This document shows, piece by piece, positions 31,639 to 41,285 of a stretch of 64,000 nt of DNA. The DNA lies in contig OX621260.1 in NCBI GenBank assembly GCA_951640165.1, forward strand, positions 11,302,001 to 11,366,000. Reading direction: 5' to 3'. This DNA comes from Pseudoips prasinana (lineage: Eukaryota; Arthropoda; Insecta; Lepidoptera; Nolidae). Each line of letters begins with the position of its first letter. The stretch's first letter is position 1. Under the pieces are notes generated by a model. It had not been told where the DNA came from and ran no database searches. It was given only the letters and a program-made list of their open reading frames with translations. The translations under genes were made by a program, and so were the position numbers.

Positions 31639-32039
31639 TGTAATTTTCTTAAATGAAGACGTAGTTGAATATGTTCTATATAAGGGATGCTATGGCCAAG
31701 CTGATCAACAACCTTAATAGATATGAATGTAATTATATTTTTGTTTACTGGGAAGTAAATAACGTTCTGAGGTGTTTCTAGGTAATGATGTCCTGCCGTA
31801 GTATTAGCTACAAATTCATGTATAATATGAGTTGGTATTCCGTTAGTGTAAGAACCGTATATTAGATCACATTCAATTCTGATAACAGACGGAGTATTAT
31901 TACAAAACACATTAGATGTAGAGTTTAATACTGAATAGTACAATAAAGCACATTCATATTTTTCAGATAACGTAAGAGGTGGTTGAAAATACGATTCTAA
32001 TTCTGATTTATTTCCGGAGATAGTCACTGTTATGGACAT
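31635..32039 (-). CDS. Virus-like cluster: jelly-roll-like minor capsid candidate
   Basis: A 134-residue intact frame begins MSITVTISGNKSELESYFQP. It shows alternating hydrophobic strands typical of an all-beta protein (YECALLYYSVLN, IRIECDLIY, VIYFPVNKNIITFISIKVVD) and ends in HIQLRLHLRK. The C-terminal strand pattern resembles small capsid proteins that accompany Maverick/Polinton-like proteases in insects, which is my recollection and not a database result. It overlaps the protease gene upstream by about 32 bases and the basic ORF downstream by ATGA. Confidence 0.55.
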   Translation of the reverse strand: MSITVTISGNKSELESYFQPPLTLSEKYECALLYYSVLNSTSNVFCNNTPSVIRIECDLIYGSYTNGIPTHIIHEFVANTTAGHHYLETPQNVIYFPVNKNIITFISIKVVDQLGHSIPYIEHIQLRLHLRKLQ

Positions 32040-32461
32040 AGTTGCACACTGAACTCTTTTTGATTATTTTGCTTATTAAGTATATTCTATGTCTACTCCA
32101 AAAATCTGTTAAAAAAGTTAAACATAGATGCCCGCAATTATAAGGGTGATCACCCTGCATATTTTCATAGTTATAGTTGCTTTTCGAGCCTAGATATAAA
32201 TTCCTTTGGGGGCTTTAGATTTCCATAAATATCAAAATATTCAATATAGTCATTGCATTTTGCATAGGCTACCCAATGAGAACCAGGATTATTAGAACTA
32301 TCTAAATTAACAACTCCACATTCATTTTTATAAGGAAATTTAGGTAATTCATCTCTCATAAAGACACCTCTAAAGTAGGGAATATTATTTCCATATTTCA
32401 AAAAGTCGAAATTAGTTAAAGCTCGTTTAGGTAGCCGATGTATAAGTTTTTTTTTATACAA
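32008..32461 (-). pseudogene. Virus-like cluster: adenain-like cysteine protease, frameshifted
   Basis: Visible parts are LPKRALTNFDFLKYG, FRGVFMRDELP, CGVVNLDSSNNPGSHWVAY with the catalytic histidine, and IEYFDIYGNLKPPKEF with the acidic residue. The first frame ends at 32171. In the next frame the catalytic cysteine region YNCGHLCLTFL follows, so one indel near 32170 separates the parts. This His-Asp-Cys order is that of adenovirus-type (adenain/ULP1) proteases, which mature capsids in adenoviruses and Maverick/Polinton elements. No ATG is present at the usual start. The gene is broken as read, but all three catalytic residues persist. Confidence 0.75.
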
Positions 32462-32469
32462 AAATTCCT

Positions 32470-33004
32470 TCTTAATTTAATTATGTGGCTTAAGATGTAG
32501 CCCTTTTCCGATGCAAAGAGCCTCCATTTTTTTACCGAATTCCAAAGGAGGAGGTTCTCAAGTTCACTGGTATTTTTTTTATTTTTTTATGTATGTACAC
32601 CGATATCTCGAAGATGTATGATCCGATTTACGTGATTATTGTTTAGTTTGATGCGGAATAGTTGCCATTTGGTTCCATATAATTTTTATATAGTTTGGCC
32701 GAGTAGTTTTCATTTTATGGAAAAATTGCATTGAAAATTTTTGTTTATGTGGACGATATAATTGTCTTTGCCACACGTTTTTAAATATTAGCCAGTCTAG
32801 CTAGACTCATACTGTTCAAGTGTTTCTTGGTGTGAACATAAATAACAGTTTCAAATGACTAGCGTTTAATACACGCTTGTAAGCTCATTTTTGGAAGCGC
32901 ATGTAGGCGCACATTTTAGCACAAGCGCAAATTTATAATATTAGTATGATGATTGTGATTTAGGTAATTCTTCTTTAGTTTGATGCGGAATAGTGGCCAT
33001 TTTT
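32470..33004. repeat. Repeat remnants with a 30-bp direct repeat
   Basis: Forms of ttagtttgatgcggaatag followed by gccattt occur at about 32643-32672 and 32973-33003, bracketing 300 bp. They may be duplicated ends of an old insertion. No gene recognised. Confidence 0.45.
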
Positions 33005-33440
33005 AGGGTTCCGTAGACAAATGGCAAAAGCAGGACCCTTATGGATTCGTCATGTCTGTCTGTCCGTCCGTATGTCACAGCTACTTTTTCCTCAACTATA
33101 AATGTTGAAACTTGGAACATACGTTTGGGGTTTCTATGTATAGGTCTTTAAAATGATATTGAGGTTTCTAATAAAAAAAAATTCTTGACTGAATAGTTCG
33201 CGTGAGAGACACTTCCAAAGGCGTAAAATGAGTGTAATTTCCTCCTTCCCCTCCTGTAATTTCCAAAATAGTACATTACTATGCAAATTTTTACCGAAAA
33301 TTTAATACAGAAACATAATAAAAATTAAACACAAACAAAAATTAAAGACATAAATCGTAAACAGCAATTTACCTTTCATTCTATCAACTCAAATACTTGC
33401 TGCTAGGGAACCCTTCATAGGCGAGTCCGACTCGATCATG
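33005..33440 (+). repeat. Lepidopteran-type interspersed repeat (agggttccgtag)
   Basis: The run ttagggttccgtagacaaat, then gtctgtctgtccgtccgtatg and cttggaacatacg, is the recognisable head of a common insect interspersed repeat. Its end is unclear here. No ORF. Confidence 0.5.
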
Positions 33441-33489
33441 GCCGCTTTTTTTAATTAAATAGGCTCAGCTGATTCATTGTCTACTTGAT

Positions 33490-33860
33490 CATCAATACGA
33501 CCTAGTCCTCTGCTCAGCAGACTCGTTGGCTAATCGATCATTAATAAGACCAAGTCTATGAGCCCTCTGCTTAGGAGACTCGTTAGCTAATCAATCATAA
33601 ATAAGACCAAGCCTATGAGCCCTCTGCTCAGCAGGCTCGTTGGCTAATCGATCATTAATAAGACCTAGTCTAACAGCCCTCTGCTCAGCAGACTCGTTAG
33701 CTAATCAATCATAGATAAGACCAAGCCTATGAGCCCTCTGCTCAGCAGGCTCGTTGGCTAATTGATCATTAATAAGACCTAGTCTATGAGCTCACAGAAT
33801 ACAGACTCGTCAACTAGATGCTCATAAATACGGCCTAAGCTATGCGCTTGCTGTTCAGAC
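33490..33860 (-). repeat. 57-bp minisatellite, ex-coding
   Basis: About six units of 57 bp (ctctgctcagcagactcg, then ggctaatcgatcattaata and agaccaagtctatgag). Two alternating variants form a 114-bp higher-order pattern. On the minus strand each unit translates to 19 residues, HRLGLINDRLANESAEQRA, in one frame. In the B-type variants the codon CGA is TGA. The pattern NESAEQRA-RL is reminiscent of coding repeats in some insect transposon-associated proteins. More degenerate units continue to about 33890. Confidence 0.75.
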
Positions 33861-34140
33861 TTTCATGAATCTTAGCGAGTCTAGTCTCGTACAGTGCAGG
33901 TTTTTCTTAGAGTGAACGTAATCTTCCTTAGTTTTCAAACGTTCTTCTCGATCATTCACTGTCGCACAAGAACGTGAAATATATAACTTCGAACAACATT
34001 TTTTCGGAGGATATATACTTATTTAATTTTTCCGTTCCTGTTTGTTGGGACCTATAGTTTAGAGACGCGTGGCACATTTCGTAGGCCTACCCATAGCTAG
34101 ACACTAAAAAGTAACAAATAAAAAAAACTACGTTTAAAAA
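33861..34140. other. Degenerate continuation and AT-rich spacer
   Basis: The minus strand near 33930-33970 still reads ERLKTKEDYVHSKKN upstream of the peptide repeat, perhaps a remnant of the same protein. Otherwise nothing recognised. Confidence 0.3.
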
Positions 34141-34285
34141 AACCGACTTCAAAAACTAAAAAGTATAAAAAAATATCTTAATAAAGATTACATTAATACA
34201 TCTCTTATGCAAACCTATTACCTTTAATATTAATGAAATGCTATAATTTGTATGTGCTACCTATTGATAGGTTTGAAGTCGGTGC
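34141..34285. repeat. MITE-like element with gtcggt termini
   Basis: Short inverted ends ccgacttcaaa and tttgaagtcgg enclose about 120 bp without an ORF. Similar ends recur widely in Lepidoptera. No clear target duplication. Confidence 0.45.
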
Positions 34286-34949
34286 CAAGCACTAAGCAAA
34301 ATAAAAGTTAATATTACAAACAGCTTTCTTAGTTTGTGATGTAATTCCTACACTAAAGAATAACTACGTAAATAAACTTAAAGAACAATGTGAATTTATG
34401 TGAAACATATAAAACTTTATCATAAAAATATATACAATATTACTACCTTACTTAGCTTGGCACCGAATCACATATGTAATAATGTTAGCGAATGAAATGT
34501 ATTTGATGTTAATTTAGTATTTCTAATTATTTTATCTAAGTGAAAGTGTATGAATCTCATTTATATTATTATTTTCTGATTTAATGATATTTTTAACATT
34601 TACTTAGGTACATATTTCTCGTGAAATAATTTAATTCAATTTTAACGACACTACATTGATATCACTAATTGTGTATCTTGCTGAGTGTGTTAACACTGAA
34701 ACAGACATAATAATGATAATACATAATATACATAAATAATAATTATGAACATGAATAATTGTTAAAATATTAGAAATATGCCACCACAACATTCACAGAT
34801 AGGGGTGATGAGATATGGTAATGGGATATGGTAGATGCAGGTTACACACAATTTGATGCGATTTCAATGGATAAAAGCCATTAAAACTTTGAAAATTTCT
34901 GGCGATGAAAATGTCAATAATGATGAAAAGTTAATGGGGATAGGGATTT
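34286..34949. other. AT-rich, nothing recognised
   Basis: No frames above 50 codons of interest. Confidence 0.4.
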
Positions 34950-35180
34950 TTTAATTAGGGAGGCAACTGTACAAATTAAAAGCAGAATTAAGTTTCGAGC
35001 ATTCAAAAAATATGTGGTCCAGAGAACCCTCATCCAACCCACAAAGTGATGAATCCCGAACCCGAAATTTTCGAAAGAAAACAGGTGTACAGCAATGACC
35101 TAAACGGAGTATGCAAAGAAATGATGTAACAGTTTTAGAGACTTTCTTATATCTGAGAAACCAATGCTTTGGTATTTGGC
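34950..35180 (-). pseudogene. LINE C-terminal (I/R1-like) fragment
   Basis: The minus strand reads GHCCTPVFFRKFRVRDSS followed by a cysteine and DEGSLDHIFFECSKLNSAF. This resembles the cysteine/histidine motif after the RNase H region of I-like LINEs. It ends at stop codons near 34955. Small and isolated. Confidence 0.55.
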
Positions 35181-35379
35181 CGAAAACAATTTAATAAAAA
35201 GTAGTTGACATTGCCGCTCTCAGCTGATACAGCAATGTCCCGGTCCTGGCAAATTAATTGGGATAGTTACAGTAAGGAGAAGGGTAGCTTTTATTACTCA
35301 ATCCAATCCAATATACCTTATTGGATCTGATCGGATAAGCGTAGCTCCAAAACGGTCATATCTGGTTCAAGGGCCTGAA

Positions 35380-35803
35380 ACAATAGCAACATAAGTAACG
35401 GAACGAAAAGTAAGGGAACGGTAAGCGGTGAGATTGGTTCCCCTCTCTGTCGCCCCATAGTATGCGCGCATGACATTCTCATTATTTAATGTTGTCCATC
35501 GCATGCGGCGCACTAAACCACCGGTAGCGGGGATCCTTGTCGAAGCTTCAATGTCCCGACGCACTACCAAGCCGGCCGGAGGTCGTCCCCGCCGACGTAC
35601 GGTGGTGGTGGCGACGACGGCGGAGACAAGGGTTCGTCGCCCGAGCTCGACGCTACTGTGGAGGTCGAAGGTGCGGTGACCGCATGTACCGACGACTGCG
35701 AGGCGGAGCTGGGTAACGAGTCCAAAGGTGGTAGGCGTGCGCTTTTGGCCTTAGCTCTTGTCTGCATATTACTGCGTTGGTGTCTTCCAGTAATGGTGAC
35801 CAC
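35380..35803 (-). other. GC-rich island, possible retroelement ORF1 start
   Basis: This 350-bp stretch is markedly richer in GC than its neighbours. The minus frame at 35564-35803 contains a proline/serine-rich segment (SSGDEPLSPPSSPPPPY). It could be the N-terminus of a non-LTR ORF1 or an R1-like leader, but no diagnostic motif is present. Confidence 0.3.
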
Positions 35804-35933
35804 GGTGTCGTATAGCCATCATAAAATGATGGATTTTATACATTTTTCAGCAAAAAGTGATTTTATGAAATATTTTACGTGTGTTACTTTTGACACTTCT
35901 TGACAAGTTGTATTATTATTTATTTGTTGTATA

Positions 35934-36290
35934 TAACGTGGAATTTTCGCCAACCGAGCTCTCAGAAAGGGTGACGTCAACACCGCTTACGTCACCATTA
36001 TCATTATTTTGGCTCATGATGACTCCGATGAAAAAAACACAATTGGATAATAAAATAATACGTTTATTTAATACGAATTGTTTGACTTTAATTAAGACTA
36101 TTTAATGATTAAGATTCTTATAACAGTAACTTAATAATAGTCCTTAAAATTAACAATGAAAATAAAAACACAAGTACTCACAAGATAAACATTCGGTACA
36201 CGCTCGAAAATCCAAATCTATTTCGTGCACCGTAACAATCTGAGACAAGTCGACAACTGTCCGGTCCAATCGCCAAAAGCAAAGTGCAAA
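35934..36290 (-). repeat. Duplicate of the outer gypsy 5' end
   Basis: The segment matches 46792-47147 almost exactly. It includes the untranslated leader with tattaaataaacgtattatt and the first 27 or so codons of gag (MSQNNDNGDVSG). The match ends at ataacgtgg on one side and caaagtgc on the other. It lies at the 3' side of the outer gypsy, so it is either a 3' LTR with readthrough or part of a second copy. Confidence 0.8.
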
Positions 36291-36462
36291 GCAAAGACAG
36301 TACATTATGTTACGACTAGTTGCTGTACTAAAGGAATGAGCTATAATGATAATAATCAAAAGTTCTCGTAGACCGTGTTTGTATGCTCCACGCATTTTAC
36401 ACGTTTTGTATGTGATGTTAAATGCAAATGTCTCCACGCATCCTTGCATTTTTAATTGATGA

Positions 36463-36960
36463 TGTGGTCTGGGCGGTCATGTACGCCGTGGTTCACAGAG
36501 CACCTTAGTCTTACTGATGTGGTTATGAGCGGTCATGAACGCCGTGGTCCACCCAGTTTATGTTATGTTATTTACTGTCGTGGTTATGAGTGGTCTTGTA
36601 CGCCGTGGTCCACACAGATTATGTTATGTTATTTACTGTCGTGGTTATGAGCGGTCTTGAACGCCGTGGTCCACGCAGTTTATATTAATTTATTTACTGT
36701 CGTGGTTATGAGCGGTATTGTACGCCGTGGTCCACGCAGTTTAGTTTATATGGTGAGTAATTTTTATTAATGTGTTTTTTTTTTATAATTTTATTTTTAT
36801 AATGCTCAAAGGACATTGTGGCTGTGGTCGGGGCGGTCATGTTCGCCGTGGTCCACAGAGGCTCTAAAAGAAATGGGAAGGACGATGCTGTGGTCTAAGC
36901 CTTAATTTGACCGTGGTCCACAGAGGCTCTGAAAATGACAGTTTAAGGTGGGAGACAGGT
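36463..36960. repeat. 61-bp minisatellite
   Basis: At least four units of about 61 bp begin gtggttatgagcggtc, pass through gccgtggtccac and end tatgttatttactgtc. More diverged units follow at 36825-36925. The cgtggtccacg-like core is partly self-complementary. It lies in the 3' noncoding region of the outer gypsy and may be part of its LTR or 3' UTR. Confidence 0.75.
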
Positions 36961-37083
36961 CATGCAAGGATAGTACAGTCTTATTATGTGTAAACTAATG
37001 TTACTTCATTTTATTATTTCTAGTTGATCGTTTTATAGGTGTTTAAGCCCTAGATTAAGTTATGAAACAAACTCACCGTTCGT

Positions 37084-37272
37084 TTAGCAATCAAACGTCA
37101 TCGCAGCTCGTGATGTTGATGGCTGCGGGTCACTGGTGTTTGGCTGAAGTTGAAGGTCATTATCAAACGTCATCGCAGTTCGTGATGTTGATGGCTGCGG
37201 GTCACTGCTGTTCACCTGGGGTTGAAGGTCATTAGTATTGTTCTGTTGGTCGTCACCAGAGTACGTCGACAC
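37084..37272 (-). pseudogene. Outer gypsy pol C-terminus with tandem peptide repeat
   Basis: The last 60 residues contain two copies of a unit of about 22 residues centred on SDPQPSTSR followed by AMTFD. At DNA level this is a direct repeat (37087-37150 and 37155-37220). It is the tail after the integrase domain; upstream GRPRKVTHDQL links it to pol. Confidence 0.6.
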
Positions 37273-39429
37273 GGTGTTCTAGTCACCCGGCTGCGGTGCC
37301 CGGCGAAGTTGGTCATGAGTAACCTTACGAGGTCGCCCTCTTCCTGTTACTTGTTGTCTTCAATTCTTAGAATCTCATAAGGCTCACTATACTTAAGGAT
37401 GTTTGATTACGTGGATTATTTTTAATCAACACGTAATCACCTCTTTGGAATGGTCTTACCCTAGCCTTATTTTGGTCAAAGCGTCGTTTGTCATACTGAG
37501 CGGCAGCTTGCATTTTTTGTTGCACTTGTTGGTCGAGTATGTCGAAATCAATAGTCTCTTCATCCAAGTTTACCAGTCTCAGTAGCTGTGGGGGTACGGT
37601 ATGCTGTCGGCGAGTCAGGAGAGTAAGTTGAGCCATACCGGTTACACGATGAGGAGTGCAGTTGAATGCCAATTGCAGAGCCTCCAAAGCAGTTTGCCAG
37701 TTCTCCGTTTCATAATTTTTAACCATGGTCAACGCGTTCTTTAGTGTAGCCATAACGCGCTCCACTTGCCCATTTGCTCGGCTAGCTCCTGGTGTAATTG
37801 CGTGAATGTTAATCCCAAAGTTGTCACAATAGTTTTTGAAAACACCTAAAAATTCTCTTCCTCCATCTACTATTACTTGTACAGGTGTTCCAAATAAATG
37901 AATCATACGTTTCAATGCAGCGAGACAGCTGCTTGGGTTTTTATCATTCAAGTAACTAAGGAGCAATTATTTGGTGAACGCATCTATGGTAACAATCACA
38001 TACTCGTCCTGACCCTCTTGGTTTCTAGAACCCAGTTTTCCTGTAATATCCATATGTATAACTTGGAAAGCTGCAGTTGGTTTCTGTATTGGGTGAAGTT
38101 GTACTTGTAAGGCACCAGATGGACCCTTTGACATTTTGCATACAATGCAATTATCTACGAACTTTCTAACTCATCTTATCAAACCAATAAGACTCTCGTA
38201 ACTTATGCAATGTCTTCTCCCATCCCGGGTGTTGTAAAGCAACGTGATACGAATTTATTAAAGACCATTGGAATGACTTCGGCACCACGATGGCTTCATA
38301 ATTGCCGAATAGAGCGTCAGTTAGGCATTTCTTGAGTACGCCATCCACCAGGACATAGTTATCTACTGGGTTACCGCTGGCAATGCCATCAATAAGTAAG
38401 CGTAAGTCACTATCTCGTCTCTGCTCTACCTGAACCCATTCCGTATTTCTAGTCAAAATGTTGACCGTACTCTCCATACTTGGATTTCTACTGAAGAAAT
38501 CGGCGTGCTGAAGGTTTTGCCCTTTACGATATTCTATTTTGAAATCGTAGTTTTGGAGGAACGCCCACCATCGATGGATTCGTGGCAGTAAATCCTTCTT
38601 GAATTTGGATGCTTTAAGTGCATTACAGTCTGTGATGACCTTAAATTTTCGCCCGTACAGGTACTGACGGAAATGTTTGATTGCTCTTACCACCGCCAAG
38701 GTTTCAAGTTCGTAGGAGTGGTATCGACTCTCTACTTCGGTAGTACGCAGGCTCATGTAGGCAACTGGATGATGTCGCCCGTTGACTATCTGCACCAACA
38801 CTGCCCCGTAGCCGATGCTTCTTGCGTCGGTGTAAAGTTCAATTGGAGCGTCTTCCTGAAAAATCAAAAGCGTCGGCGCAGTAGACAAATGTTGAACTAC
38901 ATAATTCCTAGCCTGATCATGCCTTACATCCCATTCCCATTTCGCGTCCTTTTTGGTTAACTCGTATAAGGGTACTATTACTCACGAAAAGTTTGGTATA
39001 AAACGTCTGAAATATCCAGCTAGTCCGTTAAACTGCCTTACTTGGTTAACGGTTGTAGGAATGGGGGATTTCGTTAGGGCCTCCACTTTCGTCGGGCTAG
39101 GACTAACCTGTCCGTCTGATATGATATTGCCCAAGTACTCAATAGAGCGTTTAAAGAAAACAGTTTTCTCTACATTGATCGAAAACCCTGCCTCCTGAAG
39201 AGTCATAAGCATTCTCTCAATGCGTGACAAACCCTCTGAAAAGTTTCTACATTTTGTGAGGACGTCGTCTACGTATACTTGACATAAGGGATTAGACCCG
39301 TAAAGTAGAGGCCCCAGAGCTCTATTTATGCATCTTTGGTACACAGAAACCGCATTGCATAAGCCAAACGGCATGGCCAAGTACTCATAGAGGCCATCGG
39401 GCGTCACAAAGGCAGTTTTATTGAGGTTT
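37273..39429 (-). pseudogene. Outer gypsy pol (RT, RNase H, integrase), broken
   Basis: The RT begins inside the palm (KTAFVTPDGLYEYLAMPFG) and has catalytic YVDD (CQVYVDDVLTKC). RNase H shows IELYTDARSIGYGAVL, ELETLAVVRA and ITDCNAL. The integrase has the H2C2 zinc region (VALQHPGWEKTLHKL, then NCIVCKMSK), first aspartate near MDITG, VDGGREFLG and NGQVERVMATLKNAL. Breaks: a TGA after IPNFS (about 38982), a frameshift near 38170 and a stop near 37968. RT fingers are absent because of the junction deletion at 39430. Confidence 0.88.
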
Positions 39430-39620
39430 TGCCATATGGTTTGGCAAGAGTAATAATGAGACAACAAGATGGTATTTTAGTCTGATTTATTTAAGATATA
39501 AAAAGGGTTTAAATACTAATGTTGTACGTGTAAAATACTGTCTTATTTTATCGCTAAGCTTAATCAATAAATGTGCCTTATCTAAATACGTGATATTATG
39601 TGCGATATACAGTCGCTACA
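39430..39620 (-). repeat. Inner gypsy 3' LTR
   Basis: It runs from tgtagcgactgtatatcgc to ccaaaccatatggca on the minus strand and contains attgattaagcttagcg. A polypurine-like aaagggggtgta precedes it at 39621-39633. Confidence 0.8.
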
Positions 39621-39780
39621 TATACACCCCCTTTAAAAAAATATATATTTATAATTCCTATCGTTTATTAAAAATATACAGTAATGTTTTAAATTAGTAA
39701 TGATAACATAATATGTTACTAGTGACCGTAACCTTGCTGATGCAGAATATAATAAAAATTGCTGATGTTGTTTTGACACA

Positions 39781-40074
39781 TTACACTGCCTTGGTCGATG
39801 CACTTGGTTTGTGCAAGCATATGCGCCATGACCTAGGGTAACCGTGGCATTTGTGTTGATTATTTCCCGCAAGCGTTTTCACTCTCCTGTCCACGGCCTT
39901 GAGAACTCCGTAGAGTAGGAGGATGCCCAGGGTGATTATAATTTGGACTATTGCGATGTTTCTTGTCCACCGTAGCTCTTCCAGGATAAAGCTTCTTAGT
40001 TGGTCGGCTTCATTTTGGTTTAAGCAGCTGTCGGAGTTGTAGACGATTTGGTCTTTGGACCTTTGGTTGCCCAT
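39781..40074 (-). CDS. Inner gypsy third ORF: small membrane protein with MGN start
   Basis: A 97-residue frame lies 80 bases after pol and before the 3' LTR. It begins MGNQRSKDQI, which fits an N-myristoylation signal (Gly2, Ser6 region), followed by a polar/acidic stretch and one predicted transmembrane helix (about residues 40-58, IAIVQIIITLGILLLYGVL). A basic tail comes next (DRRVK). There is no signal peptide and no sign of a normal envelope protein. The third-ORF position is that of env in errantiviruses, but this is too small to be one. I do not know its function; membrane targeting of particles is a guess. Confidence 0.6.
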   Translation of the reverse strand: MGNQRSKDQIVYNSDSCLNQNEADQLRSFILEELRWTRNIAIVQIIITLGILLLYGVLKAVDRRVKTLAGNNQHKCHGYPRSWRICLHKPSASTKAV

Positions 40075-40153
40075 TGTTCTTTTGGAGATGCTGGCGATGA
40101 ATGATGGCGTTTGTTAAAACACCGTGGGTATTTAAATGGGCAGAATACTTGCG

Positions 40154-41285
40154 TCAGCGAATACCGAATCGTACTACGGGTTTAACTGTCCGTCCTGACT
40201 TCGTGATGTACGTGTTCGGATTGTTTGATTTGATTTCTGAGGTAGGCACGTTTATAGTTTCACTGTTGATAACAAATGCTGGTTTTAATCTGTCTATTGA
40301 TATTATTGTTTCCTTATCTCCAATCTTAATGGCATATGCTTTGTTCATTCTTTTTGTCACTGGGAAAGGTCCTTCATAGGGGGGTGTTAGACTTTTTTTT
40401 ATTCTGTCGCATCGCACAAATACGTGTGAGCATTCTTTGAGCTCGGGATGAATGAAAATTGCTCGGCTTTGCTTCTTACGTTTTGGTACTGATATCATAT
40501 GACTGATGTCCTTTTGAATATTTTTAACTAATTCTTCGTATGTAGAAGGTTGGTGTGATGATTCGGAAAAATCCCCAGGGAGTCTTATAGACGCGCCGTA
40601 TGTCATCTCTACTGCGCTATATCCTGTATCTTCGCGTACACAACTTCGCAAACCAAGTAGAACCGTAGGAATTTCTTTCATCCAATTAGCGTTAGATCCC
40701 TTTGTCATGAGCGCTGCTTTTAAGGTTCTATGAAATCTCTCTATCATTCCATTTGCTTGTGCGTGATAAGGCGTCCTAATTTTGTGTACTCCTAAAAATT
40801 GTGAAAGTGACTCAAATATTCTTGATTCAAATTGTCGACCTTGATCCGTCGTAATGCGTAATGGGCATCCGAACCTTGATATCCATGTTTCATATAGTGC
40901 GTGGGCTATCCTTTCGGCGGTGATATCTTCAACCGGAATTACTTCCGGCCATGAAGTACAACGATCTATGATTGTAATTAAATATCGTTTTCCTTCCGAA
41001 ATAGGGAGAGGACCCACAATATCCATGTGCAAATGTTCGAACCGTTGCGATGGCATGAAGTTGCCAACAGGTGATATTGTGTGGCGTTGTATTTTTGATT
41101 TCTGGCAAGCTATGCACGATTTGCACCAGTTATTGATATCTTTGTTCATACATGACCATAAATATCTTTGAGTTATCAATTTTCTAGTAGTTTTCTTCCC
41201 AGGATGACTCAGTCCATGAATGACGTCAAAAACTTGTCTTCGAAATTTTTCTGGTAAATAAGGACGAATTTTTTCCAGTAGATGT
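40154..41285 (-). pseudogene. Inner gypsy integrase (frameshifted end of pol)
   Basis: The frame is open from at least 41179. It shows the zinc-binding half CKSCIACQKSK, MDIVGPLPISEGKRYLITII, TDQGRQFESRIFE and the glutamate in NGMIERFHRTLK, together the integrase D,D,E set. A C-terminal beta-barrel-like region follows (CSHVFVRCDRIKKSL, PPYEGPFPVTKR, ISIDRLKP). It is one base out of frame with RNase H upstream; the shift lies near 41285. Confidence 0.88.

Noticed and set aside
33490..33860. CRISPR-like array
   Set aside because: Units are contiguous 57-bp tandem repeats without unique spacers, in eukaryotic DNA, and they read as a peptide repeat.
36150..36449. 99-codon minus ORF with cysteine-rich end
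   Set aside because: It spans the duplicated gypsy leader and minisatellite border and has no family signal.
39781..40074. Envelope glycoprotein in the inner gypsy
   Set aside because: Too short, no signal peptide, no furin-like site or fusion peptide; described instead as a small membrane protein of unknown role.
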